DNA of 33,384 nucleotides from Cellvibrionaceae bacterium (GTDB taxonomy: Bacteria; Pseudomonadota; Gammaproteobacteria; Pseudomonadales; Cellvibrionaceae): the NCBI GenBank assembly GCA_002707785.1, contig PANW01000077.1, forward strand, positions 1-33,384, given 5' to 3'. This document shows, piece by piece, positions 22,451 to 32,121 of this stretch (position 1 is the first letter of the stretch; each line of letters opens with the position of its first letter). The notes under the pieces are model-generated. The model made no database searches, was not told the DNA's origin, and was given only the letters and a program-made list of their open reading frames with translations. The translations under genes were made by a program, and so were the position numbers.

Positions 22451-23824
22451 GTGAAGCAAGCAGTTTCTTTTACCGAAGGCCCCGTAGGTCGACAGCTTTA
22501 TCGCATGGCAATGCCCATGGTATGGGGTCTTTTGGCGACCATGTCATTTAATGCCGTGGATACGTTTTTTGTCGCACAGCTCGGTGATGACCAGCTGGCG
22601 GCTATGAGTTTTACGTTTCCAGTGGTGATGGTGGTGACCAGTATGGCCATTGGCCTAGGCGCGGGTACTTCATCGGTGGTGGCGCGTTTGCTGGGGCAGG
22701 GGCAAAAGCTCGAAGCTCAACAGATGGCCGGTGATACCTTGGTGTTGTCGCTGCTTTTGTCGGCCATGATGATGGTGCTCGGATGGCTCACCATGGAGCC
22801 ACTGTTTTTAGCGCTAGGGGCTGAACCTCGTTTACTGCCCCTAATTTCGGAATACATGGCCATTTGGTACCTGAACACGCCTTTTGTGATCGCACCCATG
22901 GTGATGTCGGCGTTGATGCGCGCGTCGGGCAATAACGGTGTTGCCGGCGCCTTAATGTTGGTGGGGGCTGCGGTGAATGCCATTCTGGATCCGCTACTCA
23001 TTTTTGGTTGGGGCTGGATTCCTCGCATGGAGATCGCCGGTGCCGCATGGGCGACGGTAATCACTCGCCTGCTGATGGTGTGTGCTTCTTTCTATTTTGT
23101 CACCCGGCGGTTGCATTTGATGACTTGGCCGCATCGACATTGGCAAGGCTTGATGAATTCATGGAAGTCCGTACTTCATATCGGCTTGCCAGCCATGGGC
23201 AACAATATGATCATTCCATTTGCCAGTGGCATTACCGTGGCCATGGTCGCCGCGCACGGCGTTGATGCGGTGGCGGGTTTTGGTGTGGCTATGCGCATTG
23301 AGCCCGTCGTGTTGATTGCTTTTTACGCCACCTCTGGAGTGATTGGGCCTTTCTTAGGTCAGAATATGGCTGGCCAATATCATCAGCGACAGAATCAAGT
23401 TATTGCCGTGGTTGTTAAATTTTGTTTGTTGTTTGGCTTGGGGGTGGCTTTGCTGTTGTGGTTGGTTGGCCCTTGGGTGATTGGCTGGTTCAGCGATTCG
23501 CCAGAGATTCAAAAAGTGGCCATCGCCTATCTGGCGATCGCGCCCTTGAGTTACGGTCTGTATGGTCTAGTCATGTCGGTGAACGCAAGCTTCAATGGAT
23601 TGGGTTATCCCATGCCGGCGATGGTAGTGTCCATTATGCGAGTATTGGTACTGTACTTGCCGTTGGCGTGGTTAGGACAGTGGTTGTGGGGCTTGAATGG
23701 ATTGTTTATCGCCACGGCTTTGGCCAATGTTATCACTGGTGTGGTGGGATATTTTTGGTTGAAGCGATATTTATCGCGAGTGCAATCCAGTACGGATGAA
23801 GCGGCGGCCAGCTGTCCAAGCTAG
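22451..23824 (+). CDS. MATE-family multidrug/cation efflux transporter
   Basis: A 457-residue inner-membrane transporter with about twelve hydrophobic helices in two related halves. The opening TEGPVGRQLYRMAMPMVWGL and the segments FNAVDTFFVAQLGDDQLAAM and AIGLGAGTSSVVARLLGQG are typical of NorM/DinF-type MATE proteins. Such proteins export cationic drugs or metabolites in exchange for Na+ or H+. The GTG start at 22451 has only a weak ribosome site, but the family N-terminus begins at about this position. The gene converges on nosL, with 47 nt between the stops. Confidence 0.9.
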   Translation: MKQAVSFTEGPVGRQLYRMAMPMVWGLLATMSFNAVDTFFVAQLGDDQLAAMSFTFPVVMVVTSMAIGLGAGTSSVVARLLGQGQKLEAQQMAGDTLVLSLLLSAMMMVLGWLTMEPLFLALGAEPRLLPLISEYMAIWYLNTPFVIAPMVMSALMRASGNNGVAGALMLVGAAVNAILDPLLIFGWGWIPRMEIAGAAWATVITRLLMVCASFYFVTRRLHLMTWPHRHWQGLMNSWKSVLHIGLPAMGNNMIIPFASGITVAMVAAHGVDAVAGFGVAMRIEPVVLIAFYATSGVIGPFLGQNMAGQYHQRQNQVIAVVVKFCLLFGLGVALLLWLVGPWVIGWFSDSPEIQKVAIAYLAIAPLSYGLYGLVMSVNASFNGLGYPMPAMVVSIMRVLVLYLPLAWLGQWLWGLNGLFIATALANVITGVVGYFWLKRYLSRVQSSTDEAAASCPS

Positions 23825-23871
23825 CGCCTGAGGGTTTCTCTCATGGTCTATCTCGAGTTGGTTCGCTTGAG

Positions 23872-24462
23872 TTACTGCACATCGCTGAGTTCGATGTCGG
23901 TTAATCGAATCAATTGACCGCCGTGTTGGGCTCGAAAATGGCTGGCCGCAGTTTCGTTGGCAAAAGGCACCAGCTCAGGCATGCCCATACCCCCAATCGC
24001 ATCACTGTCGATCACAAACCACGCCTCCGAGGCATTCAACCAGTCGCTCGAAGGTTGTAAAGAGTCCAGTGACATCTGCTCCATATCGTTCACATAGATA
24101 GCGGTGATGGATTTGGGTTCTCCCGGCATCAATGTGAAAGCGATGGTGTCGCGCACTGAGGTAAACCAAAGCGGCTCTGCGGTATTGCGCAGATGTACTT
24201 GGCCTTTCGGACCGCGATGATTGACCACTAGCATACGACAAAAATAACCGATCTCTTCGCCGCTGATGTTTTTCGCGTCAGGCGTTGGCAGTGTCTCTTT
24301 TTCACAGCCGCTGAGTAGGACGATAAAGCACAGTGCGACCAGAGCTCCGAGTTTGAAGTCGAGCGGTGACGAAGATTTGTGCTGCGAACGGTTAAGTTCC
24401 GGGTCTACAATTGTTTTTTGTTTAAGCAATGAATAGCTCCCCACAGTGCAATAATTGTCCAT
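23872..24462 (-). CDS. nosL: NosL, copper chaperone lipoprotein for N2O reductase
   Basis: A 196-residue lipoprotein with a membrane segment ending at VLLSGC, followed by the NosL copper-site region (GYFCRMLVVNHRGPKGQVHL) and the late methionine-containing segment AIGGMGMPELVPF. NosL delivers Cu(I) to apo-NosZ in the periplasm. From the ATG at 24462 the gene overlaps nosY by 58 nt. A TTG at 24429, with GGGGAG about 7 nt upstream, would shorten the protein by 11 residues and is an equally good start. The N-terminal extension before the lipobox is longer than usual in either case. It is the last gene of the nos operon. Confidence 0.88.
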   Translation of the reverse strand: MDNYCTVGSYSLLKQKTIVDPELNRSQHKSSSPLDFKLGALVALCFIVLLSGCEKETLPTPDAKNISGEEIGYFCRMLVVNHRGPKGQVHLRNTAEPLWFTSVRDTIAFTLMPGEPKSITAIYVNDMEQMSLDSLQPSSDWLNASEAWFVIDSDAIGGMGMPELVPFANETAASHFRAQHGGQLIRLTDIELSDVQ

Positions 24463-25220
24463 GCCGACATCACTCCCATCGCTGTTCCCACACTGATGTC
24501 TGCACCTCCCCAGAGTCCTACCAGTTTGCCTACCTCAGGTGAGGATAAATTCAGCACCCGATAGGCGTCCGCGGGATTACTGACCAGTAGAGACACAAAC
24601 AAAGACTCACTCAGTACACCTTCTTCTACGCTGACGAGTAGCGCCAGCAAACCGAGGTCGTAGAGCACCACGAGTAATAGCCATAACGACAGACACAGCA
24701 CGATAGCTGAGCTGCGTTTACGGGCTTTGGCGCTGATCAAACAGCCGAGCGCAATAAACACGGCCCCTAATAAGATAGAGCTGCCCAACAGCTGTGCAAA
24801 ACTTTGCCAGCCGGAGATTCCCTCTTCACTGGTCATCATTAACACGACCGCGCTGCTGCCATAACCAATCAATACTGCGATAATGAGAACGGTCGATGCG
24901 CCGAGAAATTTACCCAGTAATAATTGTCGTCTGGCAACGGGATAGCTCAGTAGCAGCGACAGTGTGCCTTGCTCCTGTTCACCGACGATGGTGTCAAAAG
25001 AAATCAACAACGCTATCAACGGAATCAGATAGACACCGAGACTAGTCAGCCCCACCACGCTGACTTGCAAAGCGCTGGCCGAGAGCTGACCGGCGGGGGC
25101 GCTGTCCAATAACGCCAGGCTCAATGACAAGAGTAGCAGTGCAGTCACTGACATAAGCAGCCAAAGATTGCGGATGGCGTTAAGGAATTCTCGCCAAGCG
25201 AATAACCACAGGGTATTCAT
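24405..25220 (-). CDS. nosY: NosY, ABC-2 type membrane subunit
   Basis: A 271-residue protein with about six transmembrane helices. The N-terminus (WLFAWREFLNAIRNLWLLM) and the cytosolic motif DTIVGEQEQGTLSLLLSYPVARRQLLLGKFLG are characteristic of NosY. With NosF it forms the ABC transporter of the NosDFY complex, which is needed to assemble the CuZ site of N2O reductase. It lies 30 nt downstream of nosF and overlaps nosL. Confidence 0.93.
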   Translation of the reverse strand: MNTLWLFAWREFLNAIRNLWLLMSVTALLLLSLSLALLDSAPAGQLSASALQVSVVGLTSLGVYLIPLIALLISFDTIVGEQEQGTLSLLLSYPVARRQLLLGKFLGASTVLIIAVLIGYGSSAVVLMMTSEEGISGWQSFAQLLGSSILLGAVFIALGCLISAKARKRSSAIVLCLSLWLLLVVLYDLGLLALLVSVEEGVLSESLFVSLLVSNPADAYRVLNLSSPEVGKLVGLWGGADISVGTAMGVMSAWTIIALWGAIHCLNKKQL

Positions 25221-25250
25221 CGTTTTTGAAATCTCTCGTTGGGTAGATGA

Positions 25251-26210
25251 TCAACGATCATCGGCATCACAAAAATAGGTGTAGAGATCAGTTAAGCCGG
25301 GCTCTCGCACCTGTAGATCGCTGATAGATGAATCTTGTGTTAAGTCTTTCAGTAGTGTCATCTTCTGTGAGCGTTCACAGTGAATACGCAACTGTTGCGG
25401 GCCATATTGCTCTAAGTGGTAGTTAGTCAATTGCGTTTTCAGTGGATTGATTTGTGCGCTGGTGATGTCTATCACGATAGGCAGGTGGGCTTGTGTTAGT
25501 AATTCTTGCCGACTGCCTTGGGCGATGAGTTTTCCCTGTTTGATCATCGCGACACGTTCGCAATGGTGTTCAATTTCGTCCAGTGAATGTGATGAGATCA
25601 GTAGTGAGCAACCATTGCTTTTGTACTCGTTCAAGATGCGGTAGATATCGCGACGAACACTGGGATCGAGGCCACTCGTCGGTTCGTCCAACAGTAACAA
25701 CTTTGGTTGGCCCAATAGAGCTTGTGCTAAGCCAAGTCGTTGACGCATACCTTTGGAGTATTCACGTACGGCGCGGCTTTGGTCTTTCTGGGCTAAACCC
25801 ACTCGATCAAACAATTCACTGCAACTGGAAGGATCGACGTGTTTGAGACGGGCGAAGAAGTGCATTAACTCGCTACCACTAACGTGTTGGTTAAAGGCAA
25901 TGTTCTCCGGCAGATAGCCGAGCTGATAGCGCCACTGTTCCGAGTTGGCGGATTGATCGTTCATCGAAAAGTGATAGCGAATGCTGCCGATAGTTGCCGT
26001 AATGAGTCCGCAGATTAATTTGATCAGCGTGGTTTTTCCGGCGCCGTTGTGCCCCAGTAACGCGAGAGTTTCTCCGCCGTTGAGAGTTAGAGAGAAATCC
26101 TGCAGAACCGATTGATCGCCGTAGCGTTTCGTGAGTGACTCCACGGTGACTCGCGCACTATTAACGCAGGTGGCATCTTCGATAATTTCTTGAGGGGTCA
26201 CGCTGTTCAT
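25251..26210 (-). CDS. nosF: NosF, ABC ATPase of the NosDFY complex
   Basis: A 319-residue ATP-binding protein. Walker A is GHNGAGKTT, the signature region is YSKGMRQRLGLAQALL, Walker B is LLLLDEPTSGLDP, and the switch histidine is in ISSHSLDE. The ATG at 26210 overlaps the nosD stop by 4 nt, so the two are translationally coupled. It powers NosDFY during maturation of the copper-sulfide centre of NosZ. Its position directly after nosD and before nosY is the standard order. Confidence 0.95.
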   Translation of the reverse strand: MNSVTPQEIIEDATCVNSARVTVESLTKRYGDQSVLQDFSLTLNGGETLALLGHNGAGKTTLIKLICGLITATIGSIRYHFSMNDQSANSEQWRYQLGYLPENIAFNQHVSGSELMHFFARLKHVDPSSCSELFDRVGLAQKDQSRAVREYSKGMRQRLGLAQALLGQPKLLLLDEPTSGLDPSVRRDIYRILNEYKSNGCSLLISSHSLDEIEHHCERVAMIKQGKLIAQGSRQELLTQAHLPIVIDITSAQINPLKTQLTNYHLEQYGPQQLRIHCERSQKMTLLKDLTQDSSISDLQVREPGLTDLYTYFCDADDR

Positions 26211-27610
26211 TGAGAAGAGTGTTCCCGTGTCGGCTGGCTCATAAGTGGATAGCTATCGGTGATGCCGCCCGGATAAAAGGCGGGAAACTGCGACTGGCTC
26301 CAACGCAATAGCTCCACTGCGGGGCTGTTGAGTAATAATTTACTCAGCGGGTAGCGCCACACCAATTGATCGACCATGTCGTTGGGTCGATAGGGGCGAT
26401 CGGATATTTGGTCGCCATTGAGGTCAAATCCCAAATTGTCACTCCAGTAATTTCCGCGGTCATCATTCGACCACTCGAGGAAACGACTGCCCACGTATTT
26501 TACCTGGGTACGATTTTGCACAAAGGTATTCCCCGCGACCCTATTGTCTTGTGAACCCGCCGTAAAGTGAATACCAATGTGACAGCGTTCAAAGTCGTTG
26601 TCGAGTAACTGATTAAAATTGGCGTTGTAGATAAATACACATTTCTCAGGTCCCGCCTGGGATTGTTCTGTCGGCCCCACGCGATTGGCTTGAAAGTGCG
26701 ATTGATTGGTGTAATTCAACATCAACCCGTGATCGCGATCGCCTTCGGACACATTGTCATGCACCTTTAGGTGGTGGCTGTACATGATGGCGTAGCCGAT
26801 ATGGTTGTTACTTGAAAAGTTGCCACTGACTTCGCTGTGATTGGTGTACATATAGTGAATAGCAAAACGTAGATCGGATAGCTGGTTGTTGAGAAACTGA
26901 TTGTCTTTGCTGGTGGTGACAAAAATACCGTCTCGGCCAAAGCGCACTTCATTGCCGATGATCTTGGATCCAGGGGCATTCCACAGGTGTATGCCATTGC
27001 CGCGCTCGTTCATACGCAAATCACTGCGGCCTAGGATCTGATTGTTTTCCACCAGAGCATCGCGTGCGCCTTTGAGATAGACACCAATCAGGTTGTTGTG
27101 TAATTGATTGTCATGAATGTGAGTGTTGATGCCGTTTTTCGTAACAAAAATTCCAGCGTCCTCAACCGACAAGTCAATACCAGAATCTTGCACCGTTAAA
27201 CCCGATAGTCTGACATCGGCGGCGTCAACGGTAATGACTCGCCCGCTACCATTGCCACTAATAATAACCTCGCCGTTACCGCGAAGGTGTAGGGGGGTGG
27301 ATATAGTGATGTTACCGGCGTAAGTGCCGGCTTCCAGATCTAAGGTGTCACCGGGCTCAGTACTATCAAGAAGTTGTTGCAGCGAAAGGTTTTGTTCAGA
27401 AGAGGATGCAGTGATGTCAGCCACGAAATCTTTCGGGTTGCTGCTCACACTGCTTGAAATGGTAGATGAGGCAACTGATAAGGGGAGGGAAGACTGGGCA
27501 TAGAGATTACTTCCTAGCCCAGCCCCTGCGACTAATGTGACGCTTAGCGCGACGGCCGTAGCGCTAGCTACAGGCCGAGTCCACCATTCCCCCAATGGTT
27601 TTCCCTTCAC
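26207..27610 (-). CDS. nosD: NosD, periplasmic copper-site assembly protein
   Basis: A 467-residue protein built of right-handed parallel beta-helix repeats (for example IHDNQLHNNLIGVYLKGARD, VSGNFSSNNHIGYAIMYSHH), the CASH-type fold of NosD. I chose the GTG at 27610: GGAG lies about 9 nt upstream and it gives a proper signal peptide (MKGKPLGEWWTRPVASATAV, continuing hydrophobic to LYAQSS). The much longer open frame to 27808 would run through the end of nosZ in another frame and would lack a signal peptide. NosD is the periplasmic partner of NosFY in CuZ assembly. It overlaps nosF by 4 nt. Confidence 0.92.
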   Translation of the reverse strand: MKGKPLGEWWTRPVASATAVALSVTLVAGAGLGSNLYAQSSLPLSVASSTISSSVSSNPKDFVADITASSSEQNLSLQQLLDSTEPGDTLDLEAGTYAGNITISTPLHLRGNGEVIISGNGSGRVITVDAADVRLSGLTVQDSGIDLSVEDAGIFVTKNGINTHIHDNQLHNNLIGVYLKGARDALVENNQILGRSDLRMNERGNGIHLWNAPGSKIIGNEVRFGRDGIFVTTSKDNQFLNNQLSDLRFAIHYMYTNHSEVSGNFSSNNHIGYAIMYSHHLKVHDNVSEGDRDHGLMLNYTNQSHFQANRVGPTEQSQAGPEKCVFIYNANFNQLLDNDFERCHIGIHFTAGSQDNRVAGNTFVQNRTQVKYVGSRFLEWSNDDRGNYWSDNLGFDLNGDQISDRPYRPNDMVDQLVWRYPLSKLLLNSPAVELLRWSQSQFPAFYPGGITDSYPLMSQPTREHSSQ

Positions 27611-27662
27611 GTCATCCAACTCCGTGTTCAAAAGTTTTCGCGCTTGTTCCCGCTTAGACGCA

Positions 27663-29621
27663 CTATGCGGGCTCAACCAGCATACGTCCTCGCATTTCCA
27701 TGTGCAAAGCATGACAGAACCATTGGCAATAATACCAATGTACGCCTGGGCGATCGGCTTTAAAGGTAGTAGAAGCCGTTGCCTGAGGCCCAAGCTCCAT
27801 GGCGACACCGTAATTGGCCATGGTGAATCCGTGAGTCAGATCGTCCACTTGGTCAACGTTGGTGACAATCACCGTCACTTCATCACCTTGTTTCACCGTA
27901 AATTTGTCGAGACCAAAGTTGGGTGCCACAGAGATCATATAGACTCGGACTTTATTGCCGTCTCGAATCACCTTGTTGTCGGTTTCCAGTGTGACGCCAT
28001 CTTTCTTAGCCCATTGGCGTGCATCCTCCCACATAGAATCATTGCGGTCCCAAACGGATCTGGGATTGACGATATCCGCTCGCACAATGATACAGTCGTG
28101 CGGCTCGGCAAAAGTAGGGCCGTCATGCACCACGCTGACACTACCACCTATGTCGATAAGCTGTTCGTTTTCAGGTTTCAGTGGCCCGACATTGATGTAT
28201 CGATCTTTGGAGAATTTATTCAGTGATACCAACCATTTTCCATCCGCCTCTTTGGTCTCGCCCATGGAGGAGTGATTGTGTCCCGGTTGATACTGTACAT
28301 CGATCTTTTTGATGATGGGATTAACGTCTTTGCCTTTGTAGGCTTGTAGCGCTTTGTCGATATTCCACATGCACATCTGGCTGTCGAGGAAGAGCGTGGT
28401 GTAGGCGTTGCCTTTGCCGTCAAAGGCGGTGTGCAGAGGCCCAAGGCCCAGTTCTGGTTCGGCGACCACGGCATCGCGAGGTTTAATTTTGTCGGAGAAT
28501 ACATCCGGCAACAGATTGACATCAATCACCGTCACCGTAGGGGATAGCTTACCATTGATGACAATGTGGCGGCCGTCGGGTGCGGTATTACAACCGTGCG
28601 GGCTGTTGGATACCGGAATGTATCGGGTGTAGCGCGAGCCCTTGCGGCCGTCGATAACTTTGACGCCGTTGATGGTTTTGTAGTCGCCTTTTTTGACGGC
28701 TTTTTCAATCCTCTTAATGTCGAACACCACTGCCCAATCTTGCTCGGAGGACATCATTTCTGGCAGCGTGACACCGCCTTCCGAGTTGTAGCAGGTGGAG
28801 ATGGCATAGTTGCCTTGGTAATCCGCGTCGCAGTTATCGAGGTTGCCGTCGACCATTACCTGCCAAGCAATCTCCATGGTATCACCATCAATAGCGGTGA
28901 AGATGGCGTGATACTTGGACGGATCATCGAGTACGCTGCCATCATTGGGGATAGGGACTCGGTGTTCGCCGTTGGCAAAGACATAACCCGTGCGCGGATA
29001 CTTCTGCGGACGCAAGCCGTGAATGTCCGAGGCGTTGGGGATTTCAATAATCTTGTCGACCTTCATTACATCACAGCGGATGCGACAGACTCGGGTGTTG
29101 GCTTTGTCGTTGGCAAAGATATAACGGCCGTCATAAGTTCCGTCGGTGAATGACATGTGAGGATGGTGTAAGTCGCCGTTTTGCCACATTCCACCTTTGT
29201 CTTTTAGAAACTCTTTGGTTTCCGGTAGCAGACCTTCGGTGAGAATCTTAATGCTCTCGTTGGTAGAGCCCCAGCCGGTCGCACTACAGCGATTGAAGAC
29301 AGGCACTCGCATCATCTCACGCATGGAAGGAATACCGAGAATACGCAGCTCTCCAGCTTGACCGCTACTCCAGAAACCGTAGTACTCATCCAGCTTGCCG
29401 GGTTTTACTTCGCTGGAGGTTGCGGCTTCGGCGTCCATGGGCAGTAGGGAGGCGCCGATAACGCCACCGCCCAATGCCGATCCTGCGGCTAAGGTCGCGG
29501 TACCACCCAGAAACGATCGTCGATTGACGTCAATGAGCGAATCTTCGTGAGTTTGGGCGTCCGTTGGAGCTAGCTTTTGGGGCTGCTTGTCAGTGGGGGT
29601 CTGTTTGCTATCTTTGCTCAT
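27663..29621 (-). CDS. nosZ: NosZ, nitrous-oxide reductase, clade I (Tat-exported)
   Basis: A 652-residue multicopper enzyme that reduces N2O to N2 in the periplasm. A twin-arginine signal (NRRSFLGG, Arg34-Arg35) marks it as clade I. CuZ histidine segments are visible: [32 protein letters not shown] and AEPHDC. The C-terminal cupredoxin domain keeps all CuA ligands: His597, Cys632, Trp634, Cys636, His640 and Met643 ([14 protein letters not shown]), with the same spacing as the Pseudomonas stutzeri enzyme. GGAG lies 8 nt before the ATG. The gene sits between nosR and nosD. Nothing suggests inactivation. Confidence 0.97.
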   Translation of the reverse strand: MSKDSKQTPTDKQPQKLAPTDAQTHEDSLIDVNRRSFLGGTATLAAGSALGGGVIGASLLPMDAEAATSSEVKPGKLDEYYGFWSSGQAGELRILGIPSMREMMRVPVFNRCSATGWGSTNESIKILTEGLLPETKEFLKDKGGMWQNGDLHHPHMSFTDGTYDGRYIFANDKANTRVCRIRCDVMKVDKIIEIPNASDIHGLRPQKYPRTGYVFANGEHRVPIPNDGSVLDDPSKYHAIFTAIDGDTMEIAWQVMVDGNLDNCDADYQGNYAISTCYNSEGGVTLPEMMSSEQDWAVVFDIKRIEKAVKKGDYKTINGVKVIDGRKGSRYTRYIPVSNSPHGCNTAPDGRHIVINGKLSPTVTVIDVNLLPDVFSDKIKPRDAVVAEPELGLGPLHTAFDGKGNAYTTLFLDSQMCMWNIDKALQAYKGKDVNPIIKKIDVQYQPGHNHSSMGETKEADGKWLVSLNKFSKDRYINVGPLKPENEQLIDIGGSVSVVHDGPTFAEPHDCIIVRADIVNPRSVWDRNDSMWEDARQWAKKDGVTLETDNKVIRDGNKVRVYMISVAPNFGLDKFTVKQGDEVTVIVTNVDQVDDLTHGFTMANYGVAMELGPQATASTTFKADRPGVHWYYCQWFCHALHMEMRGRMLVEPA

Positions 29622-29693
29622 GATGTTTCTCCATTGGTGGCTGTGAGGCCTGTCTTCTTACTCATTTCGATTGATGAAGTTTTCCTGCATCTT

Positions 29694-31835
29694 TTAATTG
29701 GCGCTAGCGTCAGTGGCGATCACCTCGGTGGGAGCTGCCTTTTTACCGCGCAACTGCTTCTGACGTTTTTTCTGGCGTTTGATATGTTTGTAGCAACGGT
29801 CTTGATCGAGATAGAGCACTTGGCAGTGCATGCAATACAGGCATTCGTTGACGTTGATATGACCTTCCGGATGGATCGACTGCACCATGCATTCCTTGGC
29901 GCAACGCTGACACTCGGTACCGCACTCCTTGTAACGCTTCAGCCATTCAAAGATGCGCATGCGGCTCGGAATTGCCAAGGCGGCGCCGAGAGGACAAAAG
30001 TATCGGCAATAAAAGCGCTCGATAAACAAACCCGGTAACAACATACCCAGCGCAAATAAAACGTAGGGCCAAGGGCGATCGAATTTGAGAATGATGGCGG
30101 TTTTAAAGGGTTCAACCTCGGCCAGACGCTCGGCTAACTCAATGGAATGTAAAGCCACGCCAAACAAAACGATAAAGATAATGTACTTTATGGCCCACAA
30201 GCGCTCATGCAGCAGCCACGGAACTTTTATCTGCGGGATATGAATCAATTTAGCAACACGATTACTGAGTTCTTGCAATGCGCCAAACGGACAGAGCCAT
30301 CCACAAAAGGCGCCTCGCCCCCAGAAAATCAGCGCAAAAGCGACCGACCCCCACAGAATAAAGATGAGGGGTTCCATGAGAAAATAGGCCCAATCAAAAC
30401 CATAAACCCAAGCGTGGAACACGGTGAGTATATTGACCACCGAGAGTTGTGCATTGCCGTACCAACCCACCACGACTAAGGTAAAAATCAAGAACCCAAT
30501 CCGAAAACGTTCGGTCAGTAGGGGACGTATCGTCAGCCAGTGCTGTAAATAGAAGGCGCAGGAGAGAACTAACAGCGCAATGCCTAAAACGGCGATCATG
30601 CCCTGTTTTTGAATCCACAATTTTTGCCACAACGGAGTCTCAGCCTCGACGACCTTTTCAACGCGCGGTAACAGATAAGATTCTGCTATCTGGTAGGGCA
30701 GGGGATAGGTAAGGAAAGCCTTGCTGGTCGAGCCAGTCGCTCTGCCTACCAGCAGCTCTAGTTGCCAGGGCTCGGCTAAGTTTAGCTGGGCGTCTTTGGG
30801 CACAATAAACAGTGCAATCTCATCAAAAAGAGGGGCATCTTCAGGCGCGAGTTTATTGATGCGTTTGTAGTTGAGATCTCGAAAACGAATGGCATCGTCA
30901 CCTTGGCGAACCAGTACGCGATCAAAGATGCCACCGCGCACGAAACCGGAGCCTCGGAACGAATAGCGCCCACTGGCCATCACCAATATCGCTTGCTGAT
31001 TGTCATCGAGACGATTAAGCAAATTCTTGTATTCACCTTCACCGAGCAGATAGCGCCCTAATGCGGGGATCGAGGCTGGCGCCAGATATAGATCAATAAA
31101 GTCTTCACCCTCGAAACCGTCTTCTATCTGCTGCGCTGCGACGGGTTCGTCGTGAGCGAGATAGTTTTGATTAACTTGTTCAACGGTTAGATTGAGATGA
31201 GCAACCAGCTGGTTAGTTTGTTGCTCTTCCCAGCTGCCGGTCACAGTGATGTCGTCACGTAATTGTCTCGCTTGACTGTCCTGTGCGTCTGCGTCCATCA
31301 GCAGTTGACGGGCAATCTTCTTAGCCGCATTGATGAGGCTGTCGTCCATGACCATGATGGTAACGGTGGCGCCGCTGATGATATCGACTTCTGGTTGAGA
31401 TAATTCTTCTTCAATCAACTCGACGACGTTGATGCTCTCGAAGGTTTTTAACACTGCTTTGATACGGCTATCTGGAATTCCTACTAGGACAATGGGCTCA
31501 GAGTGTTTAACCAGCTCAATGCGATTGAGACGACCTTCAATGTCGATGCTTGCCAAAATATGGATAGGCTTGCCGGAATAGCCTGTGGTGTTGGTGAAGT
31601 CAGTGGTGACAAAGGCGTAGCCTACCAGTTCGTCATTGTTCATGAGTGGAATGACGGGGATTTCTTCTGGCATGTCTCCGAAGCCAGTAGCATCGGGATG
31701 TAATTCTTGAGGCTGGAATTTTGGAAGAAATTGGTGGATATAGGCGTCAGTTTGAGCGTGGCCGTAGAAACTTGTTAAGCATAGAAAAATTAATGCACAG
31801 ATCCCTATTAGCTTAAAAGGATTGCCATTATTCAT
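29694..31835 (-). CDS. nosR: NosR, flavo-iron-sulfur membrane protein for N2O reduction
   Basis: A 713-residue protein from the ATG at 31835, which gives a clean signal peptide (MNNGNPFKLIGICALIFLCL...GHAQ). The open frame reaches back to 31961, but that extension is not signal-like; no start has a good ribosome site. The periplasmic FMN domain has the covalent flavin motif SGATVT (residues 154-159, Thr159). Several transmembrane helices follow, with the cluster motifs CGWLCPFGA and CRYFCPLGA, then a cytoplasmic 2[4Fe-4S] ferredoxin domain (CGTECQRCAKEC, NECLYCMHC). NosR feeds electrons to NosZ and is needed for nosZ expression. It is the first gene of the cluster, 72 nt before nosZ. Confidence 0.94.
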   Translation of the reverse strand: MNNGNPFKLIGICALIFLCLTSFYGHAQTDAYIHQFLPKFQPQELHPDATGFGDMPEEIPVIPLMNNDELVGYAFVTTDFTNTTGYSGKPIHILASIDIEGRLNRIELVKHSEPIVLVGIPDSRIKAVLKTFESINVVELIEEELSQPEVDIISGATVTIMVMDDSLINAAKKIARQLLMDADAQDSQARQLRDDITVTGSWEEQQTNQLVAHLNLTVEQVNQNYLAHDEPVAAQQIEDGFEGEDFIDLYLAPASIPALGRYLLGEGEYKNLLNRLDDNQQAILVMASGRYSFRGSGFVRGGIFDRVLVRQGDDAIRFRDLNYKRINKLAPEDAPLFDEIALFIVPKDAQLNLAEPWQLELLVGRATGSTSKAFLTYPLPYQIAESYLLPRVEKVVEAETPLWQKLWIQKQGMIAVLGIALLVLSCAFYLQHWLTIRPLLTERFRIGFLIFTLVVVGWYGNAQLSVVNILTVFHAWVYGFDWAYFLMEPLIFILWGSVAFALIFWGRGAFCGWLCPFGALQELSNRVAKLIHIPQIKVPWLLHERLWAIKYIIFIVLFGVALHSIELAERLAEVEPFKTAIILKFDRPWPYVLFALGMLLPGLFIERFYCRYFCPLGAALAIPSRMRIFEWLKRYKECGTECQRCAKECMVQSIHPEGHINVNECLYCMHCQVLYLDQDRCYKHIKRQKKRQKQLRGKKAAPTEVIATDASAN

Positions 31836-32014
31836 GCGGGTGAAGGTGAGCTTCGGTAGAATCCGCGTGAGCGGCTCTAATTTCAGAGCCTTTTGCCTAT
31901 TTATCCACGCGGACATGCCCAAGAGAAAATTTCCTTTTTGTCTGTATCGACATGCGATCATGTATGAAGATAGTAAACCGCTTAATCCAGTACTAATTTA
32001 TAGCTGTTAATAGG

Positions 32015-32031
32015 TGCGACATATAGTCGCA
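32015..32031. promoter_or_regulatory. RegA/PrrA-type operator upstream of nosR
   Basis: TGCGACATATAGTCGCA is a palindrome with the same 6-bp arms and 5-bp spacing as the site upstream of the TonB receptor gene (14695-14711). It fits the RegA/PrrA consensus GCGNC-Nx-GNCGC. It lies 180 bp before the chosen nosR start. Confidence 0.6.
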
Positions 32032-32107
32032 ACCCTATAATAAATAGGGATAAGCGGAGGGTGATTTATTTCAATAGCTGTCTTTTTTCTTTTGGGGAAT
32101 ATTTCTA

Positions 32108-32121
32108 TTGATCGAGGTCAA
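32108..32121. promoter_or_regulatory. FNR/DNR-type box upstream of nosR
   Basis: TTGATCGAGGTCAA matches the TTGAT-N4-(A/G)TCAA pattern of FNR, ANR and DNR sites, which activate denitrification genes under low oxygen or nitric oxide. It lies 77 bp upstream of the RegA-type palindrome. Which family member binds cannot be told. Confidence 0.6.

Noticed and set aside
28566-29153. 195-codon plus-strand frame opposite nosZ
   Set aside because: It is an antisense shadow of nosZ, whose copper ligands and length are intact.
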